A model generated the notes under the pieces. The model was given only the letters and a program-made list of their open reading frames with translations, made no database searches and was not told where the DNA came from. Both the position numbers and the translations under genes were made by a program. A stretch of 64,000 nucleotides of DNA from Caryophanales bacterium UBA6877 (GTDB lineage Bacteria > Bacillota_I > Bacilli_A > RFN20 > CAG-826). Shown here piece by piece: positions 19,012 through 28,366 of the stretch. Each line of letters begins with the position of its first letter. The stretch's first letter is position 1. The stretch lies in NCBI GenBank assembly GCA_002451465.1, contig DKCJ01000015.1, positions 101,536 to 165,535 of the forward strand, given 5' to 3'.

Positions 19012-21525
19012 TTAATTGGTAAATTTTTTAATTTCTTCAGAATAATCTTTTTTGTTAATTTTTTTATAAATAACAACTGATGAAATTACAAGACACAATA
19101 ATAATATAATTGCTGAAATCAATAGAGAATACCAATCATAACTCAAAAAACCAAAATTAAGATTTAATAGATTTTTTGTGTTTAAAATAGCGTTAACAAT
19201 AACTATTGAAATTTGACCAAATATGTTTCCAAATATCATCGCACATACTTCTACTAGGATGCACAAAATAATCAAACTATTAATAAGTATACTTTTCTTA
19301 ATTCCAATTACCATCAAGACAAATAACTCTTTTATTTTATCGTTATATAAGAGCCTAAATAAATTTAAACTCAAAAAAGAAATTAAAAAGCCAAATAAAA
19401 CAAGAAGTGAAATTAAGACACTTCTAAATGTGCCATTTGTAAAATCATAAAAGGCATAAACGAGAGTTGTCACATTCGTTAAAATAGTAAAATCACGACT
19501 TCTAGATAATTTTTTAACATTATCATTGGTTAACTCTATCTTAACATTAGATGAATAATTGATATGTTCTTTAGCATATATATCCCATAAATCATCGCTT
19601 AAAACAATAAAACTTTCATTATATTGAGATTTAGCTATACCTTTAATAATAAATTTATCACTTAGATCAGCCATATTAAAGACTTCTAAATAATTAACAA
19701 AATTTACCGATTCATTTGTATTAAAGCTTTTTAATTCAAAGCCAATCATGTCATCATAATCATTAAAATAGTTCATATATTTCAAATTAGATTTAATAAA
19801 ATTTTCAGAAACTATTACTTCGTTATTTTTAATATCTTTAGAACCATAACTAATCTCTATATTGTCGATTTTTTTAATATATTGGACATTTTTCTTTGGT
19901 TCATCTTTTTGTATACTTTCATTTACAAATGGAGCAAAATCAAAGAATGTTTTATATTGTTCAAATTGTTTTAATAAAAAATTCTTAGAAATAAAACCAA
20001 CTTTATACTTTTCATTTACAATATCTTTTTGATAAGAATTTAAATTATTTTCCCTATAATTTTTAGCAACTTCTGGTTCAATATAATCATCAAGATATGA
20101 TAAATTGGCTTCAAAATTTATTGAATATTTATCAATGCTTAAATTTGCTTTTTCAATACTTGATAATTGATTTTTTTCAAAAGATGTCAATATAACTTCA
20201 TTGTCTTTTGGTTCAATAATCTTATTAGAAAATGAAATCTTCTTATCTAAAACAAATAGTGTAACTTTTTCAGAATTATTAATTGTTGTATCAAATGTTA
20301 AGTAAGAATCAACACTATTATCCATTAACTCATTATATAGCGTCTTACCAGAATTAATTGTTGTGAATTCCATTAGATTCTCATTATATTTCTTCTCACT
20401 GATAGCAGAATATTCAATTTGAGAAGCATTGAACAATCTATTTAATGCGTTTCCTAAATTATATGTTGATAGAGACCAAACACCACCATAAAAAAGACAA
20501 GATAATAATAAACAGAAAAAAGAAGACATAATTAAAAAAGTACGACTTCTAAATATTGAAGATATATATTTTAATTGAATATTAAAATCAGGTTTTTTAT
20601 TAACATTATTTTTTATATTAGTAAAATCAAAATTATCATAATCGTATTTTAATTCTATAGAGATGTCTTTGTCTTTATATTTAGAAAACGTCTCTTTGAT
20701 AAAATTGTAAAAGTTTTTATAGTCAATACTGTATATATTTTCGCATTTATCACTACGTAAAATTAATACTTTTGGTTTTAAATTTGATAAATTAATAATG
20801 AAATTAAAAAATTGTTCTGAATCAAGATTTAATTTATTAAATTTAATTAATCGATTATTTATAATGTTTTTTTCTTTTATAGAACCATTCTCAAAGATAA
20901 AACATTTATCAGCAAATTTATTAATAATTTCAATATCGTGCGATGCAACAATAATTATTCTGTCTTTAGATATTTTTTTAAGCAAATTAAAAACATTGGT
21001 AGAGTTTTCTATGTCTAAATTAGCAGATGGCTCATCAAGTAAAATAATTTTGCTATTTTTCGCAAGTGCTCTACCAATAGCAAGTCTTTGTTTTTCGCCA
21101 CCCGATAAAAATTTCGCTCTCAATTTCTCTTTATCTTTAAGACCTATTATATTCAAGATATTAAGAGCTTCCTCTTTTGAACAACCTGTAATTAATAAAT
21201 TATCAAGACTTGTAAAATCACTAATTAAGTTAAAATCTTGAAAAACAAAAGATACAAATTGACTCCTTAAAATATCAAGTTTATTTAGATTATCTTTTGA
21301 AGAAAAATATTCATTTCCATTAAAAGAAATTTCACCAGAAGTTGGCAAAGATAAGCCACCAAGAATTGTAAGTAAAGTTGTCTTACCACTACCACTTCTT
21401 CCACATATAAAGGAAATTTCATTCATCTTAAAAACTAAGTTTGCATCTTTAAAAACTACAAAACTATTTTCTTTTTCAGAAAACTCCTTAGTTAGATTTT
21501 TAACTTGTAATTCATTATTGATCAT
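19012..21525 (-). CDS. ABC exporter, ATPase fused to an FtsX/MacB-like permease
   Basis: An 837-residue fusion. Residues 1 to about 230 are a LolD/MacB-type ATPase (Walker A GRSGSGKT, signature LSGGEKQR, Walker B ILLDEP, switch ASHD). After a cytoplasmic linker comes one membrane helix near residue 330, then a ~350-residue extracellular region and three further helices at the C-terminus, the FtsX-like pattern. Such pumps export peptides or lipoproteins or confer peptide resistance rather than import. The ATG at 21525 is preferred to 21537 because GAGG lies in the right place before it. It overlaps the upstream lipoprotein gene by 11 bases; the two and the secreted protein gene form one operon. 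Confidence 0.85.
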   Translation of the reverse strand: MINNELQVKNLTKEFSEKENSFVVFKDANLVFKMNEISFICGRSGSGKTTLLTILGGLSLPTSGEISFNGNEYFSSKDNLNKLDILRSQFVSFVFQDFNLISDFTSLDNLLITGCSKEEALNILNIIGLKDKEKLRAKFLSGGEKQRLAIGRALAKNSKIILLDEPSANLDIENSTNVFNLLKKISKDRIIIVASHDIEIINKFADKCFIFENGSIKEKNIINNRLIKFNKLNLDSEQFFNFIINLSNLKPKVLILRSDKCENIYSIDYKNFYNFIKETFSKYKDKDISIELKYDYDNFDFTNIKNNVNKKPDFNIQLKYISSIFRSRTFLIMSSFFCLLLSCLFYGGVWSLSTYNLGNALNRLFNASQIEYSAISEKKYNENLMEFTTINSGKTLYNELMDNSVDSYLTFDTTINNSEKVTLFVLDKKISFSNKIIEPKDNEVILTSFEKNQLSSIEKANLSIDKYSINFEANLSYLDDYIEPEVAKNYRENNLNSYQKDIVNEKYKVGFISKNFLLKQFEQYKTFFDFAPFVNESIQKDEPKKNVQYIKKIDNIEISYGSKDIKNNEVIVSENFIKSNLKYMNYFNDYDDMIGFELKSFNTNESVNFVNYLEVFNMADLSDKFIIKGIAKSQYNESFIVLSDDLWDIYAKEHINYSSNVKIELTNDNVKKLSRSRDFTILTNVTTLVYAFYDFTNGTFRSVLISLLVLFGFLISFLSLNLFRLLYNDKIKELFVLMVIGIKKSILINSLIILCILVEVCAMIFGNIFGQISIVIVNAILNTKNLLNLNFGFLSYDWYSLLISAIILLLCLVISSVVIYKKINKKDYSEEIKKFTN

Positions 21526-22069
21526 GAGATACCTCATAAACTATGTGGTATGTATAATCAATCACCATTTCTGTAAAAGTTAAATAATTCTCTCCATTTT
21601 TAACGGTTATATTTGATATTCTCCAAAAATTATCATCATAAGGAGATTTTTCTTTTGCAAATACAATAAGTGTGTTATCTTTTACATCATAATTATCCAA
21701 TTTTGGTTCGTAATTAAATTTGCTGCCTTTTAAAAACTTTAAATTGCTGTAATTATAAAAACACACATATGTCTTATTATCAGAATAAGTATCATGTAAA
21801 TCATCGATAAGCGTTAAACTCAATTCTCGTTGTTCTTCTTTAGAACCATCAAAATAAACAAAAACAAATTTTGCATCTATAGGTTTAATATCATCAATAT
21901 CATCAATTTTTGAAATATTTTTAAGTTCTGAAAGTTCATCGTAATTAGTCTTATATGTAAAAATTGATAAATCATCCTTACTATTCAAAAAATCAATTTC
22001 ATGGCTACTTTTACCACAAGATGTAAATATAAATAAATTAATAAATAAAAGTTTTAAAATATTTTTCAT
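21515..22069 (-). CDS. Predicted lipoprotein of unknown function
   Basis: A 184-residue protein with a short hydrophobic leader and a lipobox-like FIFTSC (C18), followed by a polar extracellular domain that I do not recognise. It begins two bases after the stop of the secreted protein gene and lacks its own ribosome site, so translation is probably coupled. It overlaps the ABC exporter start. A lipoprotein next to a MacB-like exporter is common in immunity or cell-envelope stress modules, but no specific role can be assigned. Confidence 0.7.
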   Translation of the reverse strand: MKNILKLLFINLFIFTSCGKSSHEIDFLNSKDDLSIFTYKTNYDELSELKNISKIDDIDDIKPIDAKFVFVYFDGSKEEQRELSLTLIDDLHDTYSDNKTYVCFYNYSNLKFLKGSKFNYEPKLDNYDVKDNTLIVFAKEKSPYDDNFWRISNITVKNGENYLTFTEMVIDYTYHIVYEVSHDQ

Positions 22070-22071
22070 AA

Positions 22072-22869
22072 TTAATAAGTGTTCTTGAATGTTACAGTAC
22101 CCGCTGCAGAATTTTCATGATACCATTCAGTGCCATAGTATTTTATTGTATGTGATATATCAACAAATGGCACACCATCAAATTTAAATGTAAACATCCC
22201 ATAAAAATAAGATGCATACCTAGTGTAATTAGAAATATAACCATCATAATATGTCGTAGCATATATATCATCATAAAAATCGCTTTTGGAAGTAATTTCT
22301 AATTCCGACCAGTCATAAGAAATGCCACAACTTAAATTTGCATTATCTAATTCAACCCCAATTGATAAACTTGTTGCCCCTGTCAATATACCATTAGTAG
22401 GCGTAAATTTTTTTAGTTCCTCGCCCGACCTTAAATCACAATAAGTCTCGATACTTCTAAAATACCAGTTATCACTATTACTATTGATTCCTAAAAAACC
22501 ATAATCTCTACATTGTTTAGGAGATACACCTATTCTATAAATAAATGCATAATTTTCTTTAGAATATATGTTTTGTAGCATAACTTCATCAACTTCAGTA
22601 GTATGATTTGCCTTGTTTGCTTCTTTATAAGTATATTCGTGATGGAAAAAAGTTCTATCTGGAGTATAAATTGGTTTCCAAGAATCACCAATATTAAATC
22701 CTAATGTATCGCAATCTGCCTTAAATTGATTTAATTCACTATTATTACTATTCAAATTAAATTTCTTATAATTTGAATTTAAGGATTCACAATCAACAAC
22801 GTTAACAAACACAAGCGGTAATAAAGAAAATTTTAATATATATTTCTTAAGTTTTGTCTCTAAAAACAT
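22072..22869 (-). CDS. Secreted protein of unknown function, first gene of the exporter operon
   Basis: A 265-residue protein with a positively charged, hydrophobic N-terminus (residues about 7-25) consistent with a signal peptide. The mature part is rich in Y, N, D and S, as expected for a beta-rich extracellular domain. It contains several cysteines (for example CDTLGF, KQCRDYG, ETYCDL, LSCGIS). I do not recognise the family. A GGAGG ribosome site lies before the ATG at 22869, and a consensus-like promoter is upstream. With the lipoprotein and exporter downstream it could be the exported substrate, but this is inference. Confidence 0.7.
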   Translation of the reverse strand: MFLETKLKKYILKFSLLPLVFVNVVDCESLNSNYKKFNLNSNNSELNQFKADCDTLGFNIGDSWKPIYTPDRTFFHHEYTYKEANKANHTTEVDEVMLQNIYSKENYAFIYRIGVSPKQCRDYGFLGINSNSDNWYFRSIETYCDLRSGEELKKFTPTNGILTGATSLSIGVELDNANLSCGISYDWSELEITSKSDFYDDIYATTYYDGYISNYTRYASYFYGMFTFKFDGVPFVDISHTIKYYGTEWYHENSAAGTVTFKNTY

Positions 22870-22892
22870 TAATTAAAACCTCCATTGTATTT

Positions 22893-22920
22893 ATTATAAT
22901 CTTTACAACATCTTAGTCAA
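22893..22920 (-). promoter_or_regulatory. Sigma-70-type promoter of the secreted protein/lipoprotein/ABC operon
   Basis: On the minus strand TTGACT (22920-22915), a 16-base spacer and TATAAT (22898-22893) form a near-consensus promoter about 23 bases before the start codon at 22869. Confidence 0.8.
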
Positions 22921-23064
22921 CAAAAGCAAAATACTATCTCTTTTCATATAAAAGTGTCTAAATATCAATAAAAATTAAAATTTATTCAGCCATTTATTTT
23001 TTATAAAAACATCGAAACATTAAAACATTTAAAAATTTTTAAAAAACCTCTATATTTAATGCAA
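22921..23064. other. Intergenic AT-rich stretch, nothing recognised
   Basis: Between the operon promoter and the tRNA-His terminator I see only AT-rich sequence without an open frame, a repeat or a convincing structured RNA. Confidence 0.5.
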
Positions 23065-23115
23065 CAAAAAATCCCCCAAAAAAATATTAAACTTAATTAG
23101 CAAAATTTTGGGGGA
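23065..23115 (-). terminator. Intrinsic terminator of tRNA-His
   Basis: TCCCCCAAAA (23072-23081) pairs with TTTTGGGGGA (23106-23115) across a long AT-rich loop. On the minus strand the stem is followed by a run of T. It lies just downstream of the tRNA-His 3' end. Confidence 0.75.
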
Positions 23116-23129
23116 AATTTCATTCAATC

Positions 23130-23207
23130 TGGGGCGAAATACGGGGATCGAACCCGTGAAATGCTTGGTTCACAGCCAAGTGAGTTAACCGCTTCTCCAA
23201 TTTCGCC
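23130..23207 (-). tRNA. tRNA-His (GUG)
   Basis: Read on the minus strand, the acceptor stem GCGAAAT/ATTTCGC, a TTCGATC T-loop and the anticodon loop CTGTGAA (anticodon GTG) identify tRNA-His. A genomic G-1 faces the discriminator C73, the histidine identity element, and CCA is encoded. A TATAAT at 23225-23230 lies at promoter distance upstream. Confidence 0.95.
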
Positions 23208-23308
23208 ACATGCTTTATTATCTTATTATAAAGCGATATTAAAAGCAAGAAATTTAAAGATTTCTGAACTAAAATATAAAAAATTTATGTATCTCTTTTT
23301 ATAAATGG

Positions 23309-23650
23309 TTAATCAACAAATAAACCATTATCGATTTTTTCTAAAACACTTAATAAAGAAAGCATCGTATCTTCTTTATTTTGTGCACAAAGCAACATAC
23401 CATTACTTTCAATTCCTCTAAATTTGTGAGGCTCTAAGTTTACAATAGCAACAACTTGCTTACCAACAACATCTTCAGGTTTATAGTACATTGCTATACT
23501 AGATATTATTTGTCTTTGAAATTCACCAAAATCAACTTGGAAAATAAGTAAACGATCAGCATTTGGGTGCTTTTCACATTTAGTGATTGTTCCTACTCTA
23601 AGATCTAATTTGTCGAATTCATCTAAACTACAAATTGGTTTAATTTCCAT
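23309..23650 (-). CDS. tRNA-binding OB-fold protein (MetRS C-terminal/CsaA-like)
   Basis: A 113-residue single EMAP/MetG-C-type OB fold: LDLRVGTITKCEKHPNADRLL near the start, followed by IAMYYKPEDVVGKQV and HKFRGIESNGMLLCA. These are classic tRNA-binding motifs. In Firmicutes such a domain usually forms the C-terminus of methionyl-tRNA synthetase; here it is free-standing and may act in trans on tRNA or a synthetase. An AAAGGAG ribosome site precedes the ATG. It lies 18 bases after the M16 protease gene and is probably co-transcribed with it. Confidence 0.88.
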   Translation of the reverse strand: MEIKPICSLDEFDKLDLRVGTITKCEKHPNADRLLIFQVDFGEFQRQIISSIAMYYKPEDVVGKQVVAIVNLEPHKFRGIESNGMLLCAQNKEDTMLSLLSVLEKIDNGLFVD

Positions 23651-23668
23651 GCTTTTCTCCTTTAAGTT

Positions 23669-26566
23669 TTAATTTAATTTTCTTATTATATCAAATAAAG
23701 CGCTATTATTTCCAATATCTTTTTCGTTACCAACAACACATAAATTTGATTTATTAATTAACTCCTCAACTGATTTTGCTAAATTAACTAAATCATCATT
23801 TGTTGTCGCCAATAATTCATTATATGATTTTAAAATTTCATCATAAGTTAAATCAGTTATTAATCTATTAAAAGCAACTTTACCTTTTCTTTTAACATGC
23901 AAAACCATAATTAAGTTACTAATTGCACCTATCTTAAGTTTTAACATATCTTCATCAGTATAATTCATTTTTTTTATGAAATTAGGAATATTTCTATAAA
24001 CTAAATCAGTTTCTAAAACGTGTGGATCTCTATAAGAGGCAATAGCTAAACCCTTATTTTTAGACAAAACAAAATTAGCACCATATGCACCACCTTTTAC
24101 ACGAACATTTTGCCACATATAATCAATAGCAAGAGCATTTGATAAAACATCCATATGCCCAGAATATTTTATATTAGCATAAGAAAGTAAGGATGATCTA
24201 GCAACAAAATTTATATCTGATTGCAAAATAAAAGCTTCTTTTTTTGCTTCAGTTTCACTAAATTCATCAACTTCATCAACATCAACCTTTTTCATTGGTA
24301 AACTTTCAAAAAATAAATCGCTTTCTTTTTTGAAATAATCATTATTTTCTTTTTCTAAAGTTGCAAAACTACTAAAATTGTCTTTAACAAAAACCTCAGC
24401 AAAAAGTTCCTTCATTGATTTTATTAAGTCGTTCTTCTTTGTATTAAAATTGGTCAATAAATCATTTATAAAATAAATATAACCAATACCATTTATTTCA
24501 TCATTGATATAATCTCTTTTTGAAAAATTTCTTCTTGAACGATTTAAAGCTAAGACATGTCCATAATCAATAGCCCCATCAAGAATTGCTTTTTCACTGC
24601 CAATAATTTCGTAAATCTTCTCCTCATCAAATACAACATCATTAATTAATTCAAGAACAATTTTATTAACAAAACTTAACTTTTCTTTAAAGATAGAAAA
24701 TTGGAAACTTGCTAATAATTTATAATCTAACGAATTATTCATATTAAATATATCAAGACTTGTATCAAAATCACCAAAATTTTCGCTAATAAATTTATCT
24801 ATTTCGATATTATTATGTTTAGCCGTTTTAAGTTTAGATAAACAAATGGTTAAAAGTTTAAGTTCCTTAACTTTTTTATATGACACTTTAGTTGCATCAA
24901 ATAAATATTCACCATAAATTATATTGTTCGTAAAATAATTCGAATAATATAGATTATAGGAATTGCTTATTAATGAACACTCATAATTTTCTGGTTTTTC
25001 TTTTAAATCTTCTAATGTTAAATGAGGCAAAGACTCGATAACTTCTTTTGAGTCAGGAGTTGATTGATATTTTCTTAATTCTAAATTTAATTTTATAAGA
25101 TTTTCCAATTCTTTATCACTTAATGATTTTTTAAAATTTGAAAGTTTTTCCTTAACCTTTTTTTCTCTTTCATCTTGAAGAGTAATCGAAGGCAATTGAG
25201 TTATCAATATAGAATGTTCATTATTTAATAAATATTTTTTAATTAGTTCTTCAAAATAACCATTATTAACATCATTTTTTAACTCATAAATATACTTTAA
25301 AATATCTAATTTTAAGAATGGTTCATCGTCATTATAAAGCCATGAATCCATTGATTTTAAAATAATTGTTAATCCTAATGGAAAGCTTGAGAATTGATTC
25401 TCTCTAACTTTAAATTCAAAATTATTTAAATAAGCAATAATTGCTTCATGATCTAATCCGTTTTTTACAAGGTTAACAAAAGTAGAATTGCATATTTTTA
25501 AGAATTCCTCTTTTTGATTTTTCTTTGCATTTTTAACTAAAATCTCAAAATGATTATTTTTTATTCCGCCTTGATTGCCTCCGCTTACATCACTTCCAAT
25601 ACCGGCTTTTAAAAGATTCCCTTTTAAAATTGCACTAGGAGAATCAATTAAAATTTTATTCAATATATCAAACGCAATATCTTCTTTCGTATTTAAAGAA
25701 CTTCCTAAAGTAAGTGCATATGCAAAAGAGGCAACATCTAAATTGTTATCATCTTTAGAAACAGGATAGTAGATTGTCTTTTCAACAAATTTTTCACTCG
25801 TAAAACCATCATCAATAAGAGGATTTACATCAATTTTATCAAATTTTGATAAGTATTCTTCATCTAAATATTTAAGTCTTTCCTCAAAATCCATTTTTCC
25901 ATAAAGAAAAATATAAGAATTACTTGGGGAATAATATTTCTTATGGAAATTTATAAAATCTTCATAAGTTAAATCTGTAATATGTTCAGGATCTCCTCCA
26001 CTTATATATTTATATGTAGAATTTGGGAATAAATTATTTAAAACTGCTTCTGAAAGCACTTCATCTTTATTAGATAAAGCCCCTTTCATTTCGTTATAAA
26101 CAACTCCATTATATTTAATTTCATCATCCTTATTGAACACTTCATAATGCCAACCTTCTTGTAAAAATACATTTTTACACGTATACATTTTTGGAAAGAA
26201 AACAGCATCTAAATATATATCCATTAAATTTTTAAAATCTTTCGTATTTGTGCTTGCACATGGATACATTGTTTTATCAGGGAAAGTAAAAGCATTTAAA
26301 AATGTATTTAAACTTCCTTTAATTAATTCCACAAAAGGATCTTTGAGTGGATATTTTTTACTGCCGCATAAAACGCTGTGTTCAATGATATGCGTTACAC
26401 CAGTTGAATTTATAGCTGGTGTTTTAAAAGCAATCGTAAAAACTTTATTATTATCATCCGTGTCAAAAAGACAAATTCTTGCACCACTTTTATTGTGTCT
26501 TAAAATTGTTGCTTTTACATTTATTTCGGATAATGTTTTCTCTATAAGTTTAGTATATTTTTCCAT
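23669..26566 (-). CDS. M16C-family zinc metalloprotease (presequence protease/PreP-like)
   Basis: A 965-residue insulinase-superfamily protein with the inverted zinc motif HIIEH (H59, E62, H63) in an N-terminal catalytic half and an inactive second half, joined by a helical linker, as in PreP-type peptidasomes. It has the family's full length. There is no signal peptide, so it probably degrades peptides in the cytoplasm. An AGGAG ribosome site lies before the ATG at 26566. It is divergent from the MFS transporter gene. Confidence 0.9.
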   Translation of the reverse strand: MEKYTKLIEKTLSEINVKATILRHNKSGARICLFDTDDNNKVFTIAFKTPAINSTGVTHIIEHSVLCGSKKYPLKDPFVELIKGSLNTFLNAFTFPDKTMYPCASTNTKDFKNLMDIYLDAVFFPKMYTCKNVFLQEGWHYEVFNKDDEIKYNGVVYNEMKGALSNKDEVLSEAVLNNLFPNSTYKYISGGDPEHITDLTYEDFINFHKKYYSPSNSYIFLYGKMDFEERLKYLDEEYLSKFDKIDVNPLIDDGFTSEKFVEKTIYYPVSKDDNNLDVASFAYALTLGSSLNTKEDIAFDILNKILIDSPSAILKGNLLKAGIGSDVSGGNQGGIKNNHFEILVKNAKKNQKEEFLKICNSTFVNLVKNGLDHEAIIAYLNNFEFKVRENQFSSFPLGLTIILKSMDSWLYNDDEPFLKLDILKYIYELKNDVNNGYFEELIKKYLLNNEHSILITQLPSITLQDEREKKVKEKLSNFKKSLSDKELENLIKLNLELRKYQSTPDSKEVIESLPHLTLEDLKEKPENYECSLISNSYNLYYSNYFTNNIIYGEYLFDATKVSYKKVKELKLLTICLSKLKTAKHNNIEIDKFISENFGDFDTSLDIFNMNNSLDYKLLASFQFSIFKEKLSFVNKIVLELINDVVFDEEKIYEIIGSEKAILDGAIDYGHVLALNRSRRNFSKRDYINDEINGIGYIYFINDLLTNFNTKKNDLIKSMKELFAEVFVKDNFSSFATLEKENNDYFKKESDLFFESLPMKKVDVDEVDEFSETEAKKEAFILQSDINFVARSSLLSYANIKYSGHMDVLSNALAIDYMWQNVRVKGGAYGANFVLSKNKGLAIASYRDPHVLETDLVYRNIPNFIKKMNYTDEDMLKLKIGAISNLIMVLHVKRKGKVAFNRLITDLTYDEILKSYNELLATTNDDLVNLAKSVEELINKSNLCVVGNEKDIGNNSALFDIIRKLN

Positions 26567-26645
26567 TTTATTCTCCTAAAAACAATCAATATATTTTAAC
26601 AATAAAAATATAAAATATTAAAAGAAAAATCTTATAGATGAAAAA

Positions 26646-27875
26646 ATGGAAATAAAATGTTATATTTTCAATGTTTCATTTTATATGCGAATATTTTTAT
26701 TAATTATTATTTATATTACATTCATTAGTTTAGGTCTTCCAGATTCTTTACTTGGTTCTGCTTGGCCATCAATATATAAAGATATCAATGTCCCTATTTC
26801 ATATCTAGGAATAATTACAATGACTATTTGTTTTATGACAATTATTTCTAGTGTTTTTTCAAATAAAGTTACATCAAAATTTGGAACAAGAAATGTAACA
26901 ATTATTAGTGTTTTATTAACAGTTCTTGCTTTACTTGGTTTTTCGTTTTCAAACAATTTTTATATGCTGCTTCTCTTTGCTATACCTTATGGCTTAGGAG
27001 CTGGGGCTATTGATGCTGCTTTAAATAATTATGTCGCTCTCCACTATAAAGCAAAAGATTTAAGTTGGTTACATTGTTTTTGGGGGGTAGGAACAATTAT
27101 AAGTCCATTTATTATGGGAAATGTATTAAAAGAACATAGTTGGAAATTTGGTTATTTAATTGTTAGTTTAATTCAACTTACAATTTTAATATTTTTAATT
27201 TCTACGATGCGTGTTTGGAACATAAATAATATAGGGACAAGAAAAGAAGAAACAAAACAAAAAGAAGTTTCAATAATTAAAGCAATTAAAATAAAAGGCG
27301 TCGTCTTTGTACTTATCGCTTTTTTTGCATATTGTGCTTTAGAATCCACTACTATTCAATGGGCAAGCACTTATTTTGTAAAAGTTAAAAATTTAACAGA
27401 AGAAGTTTCGGCAACTTACGCATCATTATTTTTTATAGGTATTACTTTTAGTAGATTTATAAATGGTTTTGTCACCAACACTTTAAATGATAAGAAAATA
27501 ATATTATCTTCATGTATGATTGTTTTAATTGGAATAATTATATTATTTTTACCAATAAACACATATATAACCGCCTTAATTGGCTTTATTGTAATTGGTT
27601 TTGGTTGTGGACCAATTTATCCATCAATAATTCACTCAACCCCAATTAACTTTGGAAAAGAAAATTCGAGTGCAATTATTGGTATTGAAATGGCTAGTGC
27701 TTATATAGGTTCTACCTTTATGCCACCATTATTTGGAATATTAGGAAATGCTTTAGACTTTAACATAATGCCAATTTATTTAGTTATATTTTTAACATTA
27801 ATATTCTTTATGATTATAATATCTTTTAATATAAAAGAAAAAGAGAGTAAAAAATATGAAAATATTAGTAATTAG
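26646..27875 (+). CDS. Major facilitator superfamily transporter
   Basis: About 409 residues with twelve predicted membrane helices. Early helix 1 carries FISLGLPDSLLGSAWP, typical of MFS proteins of the FucP/YfkF-like branch; a GYGLGAGAIDAALN-like helix 4 and a central cytoplasmic loop rich in K and E follow. The substrate cannot be told. The start is uncertain: neither the ATG at 26646 nor the one at 26685 has a ribosome site. TATAGA seven bases before 26646 would allow a leaderless start. Its end overlaps the phosphoesterase gene by 20 bases. Confidence 0.85.
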   Translation: MEIKCYIFNVSFYMRIFLLIIIYITFISLGLPDSLLGSAWPSIYKDINVPISYLGIITMTICFMTIISSVFSNKVTSKFGTRNVTIISVLLTVLALLGFSFSNNFYMLLLFAIPYGLGAGAIDAALNNYVALHYKAKDLSWLHCFWGVGTIISPFIMGNVLKEHSWKFGYLIVSLIQLTILIFLISTMRVWNINNIGTRKEETKQKEVSIIKAIKIKGVVFVLIAFFAYCALESTTIQWASTYFVKVKNLTEEVSATYASLFFIGITFSRFINGFVTNTLNDKKIILSSCMIVLIGIIILFLPINTYITALIGFIVIGFGCGPIYPSIIHSTPINFGKENSSAIIGIEMASAYIGSTFMPPLFGILGNALDFNIMPIYLVIFLTLIFFMIIISFNIKEKESKKYENISN

Positions 27876-28359
27876 TGATACTCATGGCGATACTTTAATA
27901 AAAGACAGAGTATATGAAATAAATAAAGATTGTGGTTTATTTATTCATTGTGGAGATTATGATTTACCAGATTATATGATGATTCCTTTTAGGTATGTAA
28001 AAGGAAATTGCGATTATTCAGAGGACGCTCCTCTTGAATTAAATATCAATACTCCTATTGGTTTAATTCATGTTGAACATGGTTCTTCCTACGCTTTTAT
28101 TAATGATCCGCTTGAATATATAAAAAAGATAAATGCGAAAATTTTTCTTGTTGGACATACACATATTCCATTTTTTACTAAAATTGATAATACATACGTT
28201 TTTAATCCAGGAAGTTTAGTAAGACCAAGAAAAACTAATTTCGGTACATATCTTATTTTAAATATCAATGAAAAAACTAAGGAATTGACTTATCAATTTA
28301 AAGGAATCGATTTAAAAACATTGGAAATTTTTGATTATGATTTAAAAGAATTTAAATAA
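27856..28359 (+). CDS. YfcE/MJ0936-type metallophosphoesterase
   Basis: A 167-residue calcineurin-like phosphodiesterase with all family motifs: ISDTHG, CGDYD, GNCD, EHG, GHTH and NPGS. These bind two metal ions. Such proteins hydrolyse phosphodiester model substrates, and physiological targets are usually unknown. It starts within the end of the MFS gene, with a purine-rich GAGAG before the ATG, so the two are translationally coupled. It converges with the flavoprotein gene 8 bases downstream. Confidence 0.9.
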   Translation: MKILVISDTHGDTLIKDRVYEINKDCGLFIHCGDYDLPDYMMIPFRYVKGNCDYSEDAPLELNINTPIGLIHVEHGSSYAFINDPLEYIKKINAKIFLVGHTHIPFFTKIDNTYVFNPGSLVRPRKTNFGTYLILNINEKTKELTYQFKGIDLKTLEIFDYDLKEFK

Positions 28360-28366
28360 ATTTATT

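Noticed and set aside
22870..23308. CRISPR or repeat array in the AT-rich gap
   Set aside because: No direct repeats of fixed spacing; the gap is explained by a promoter, a terminator and tRNA-His.
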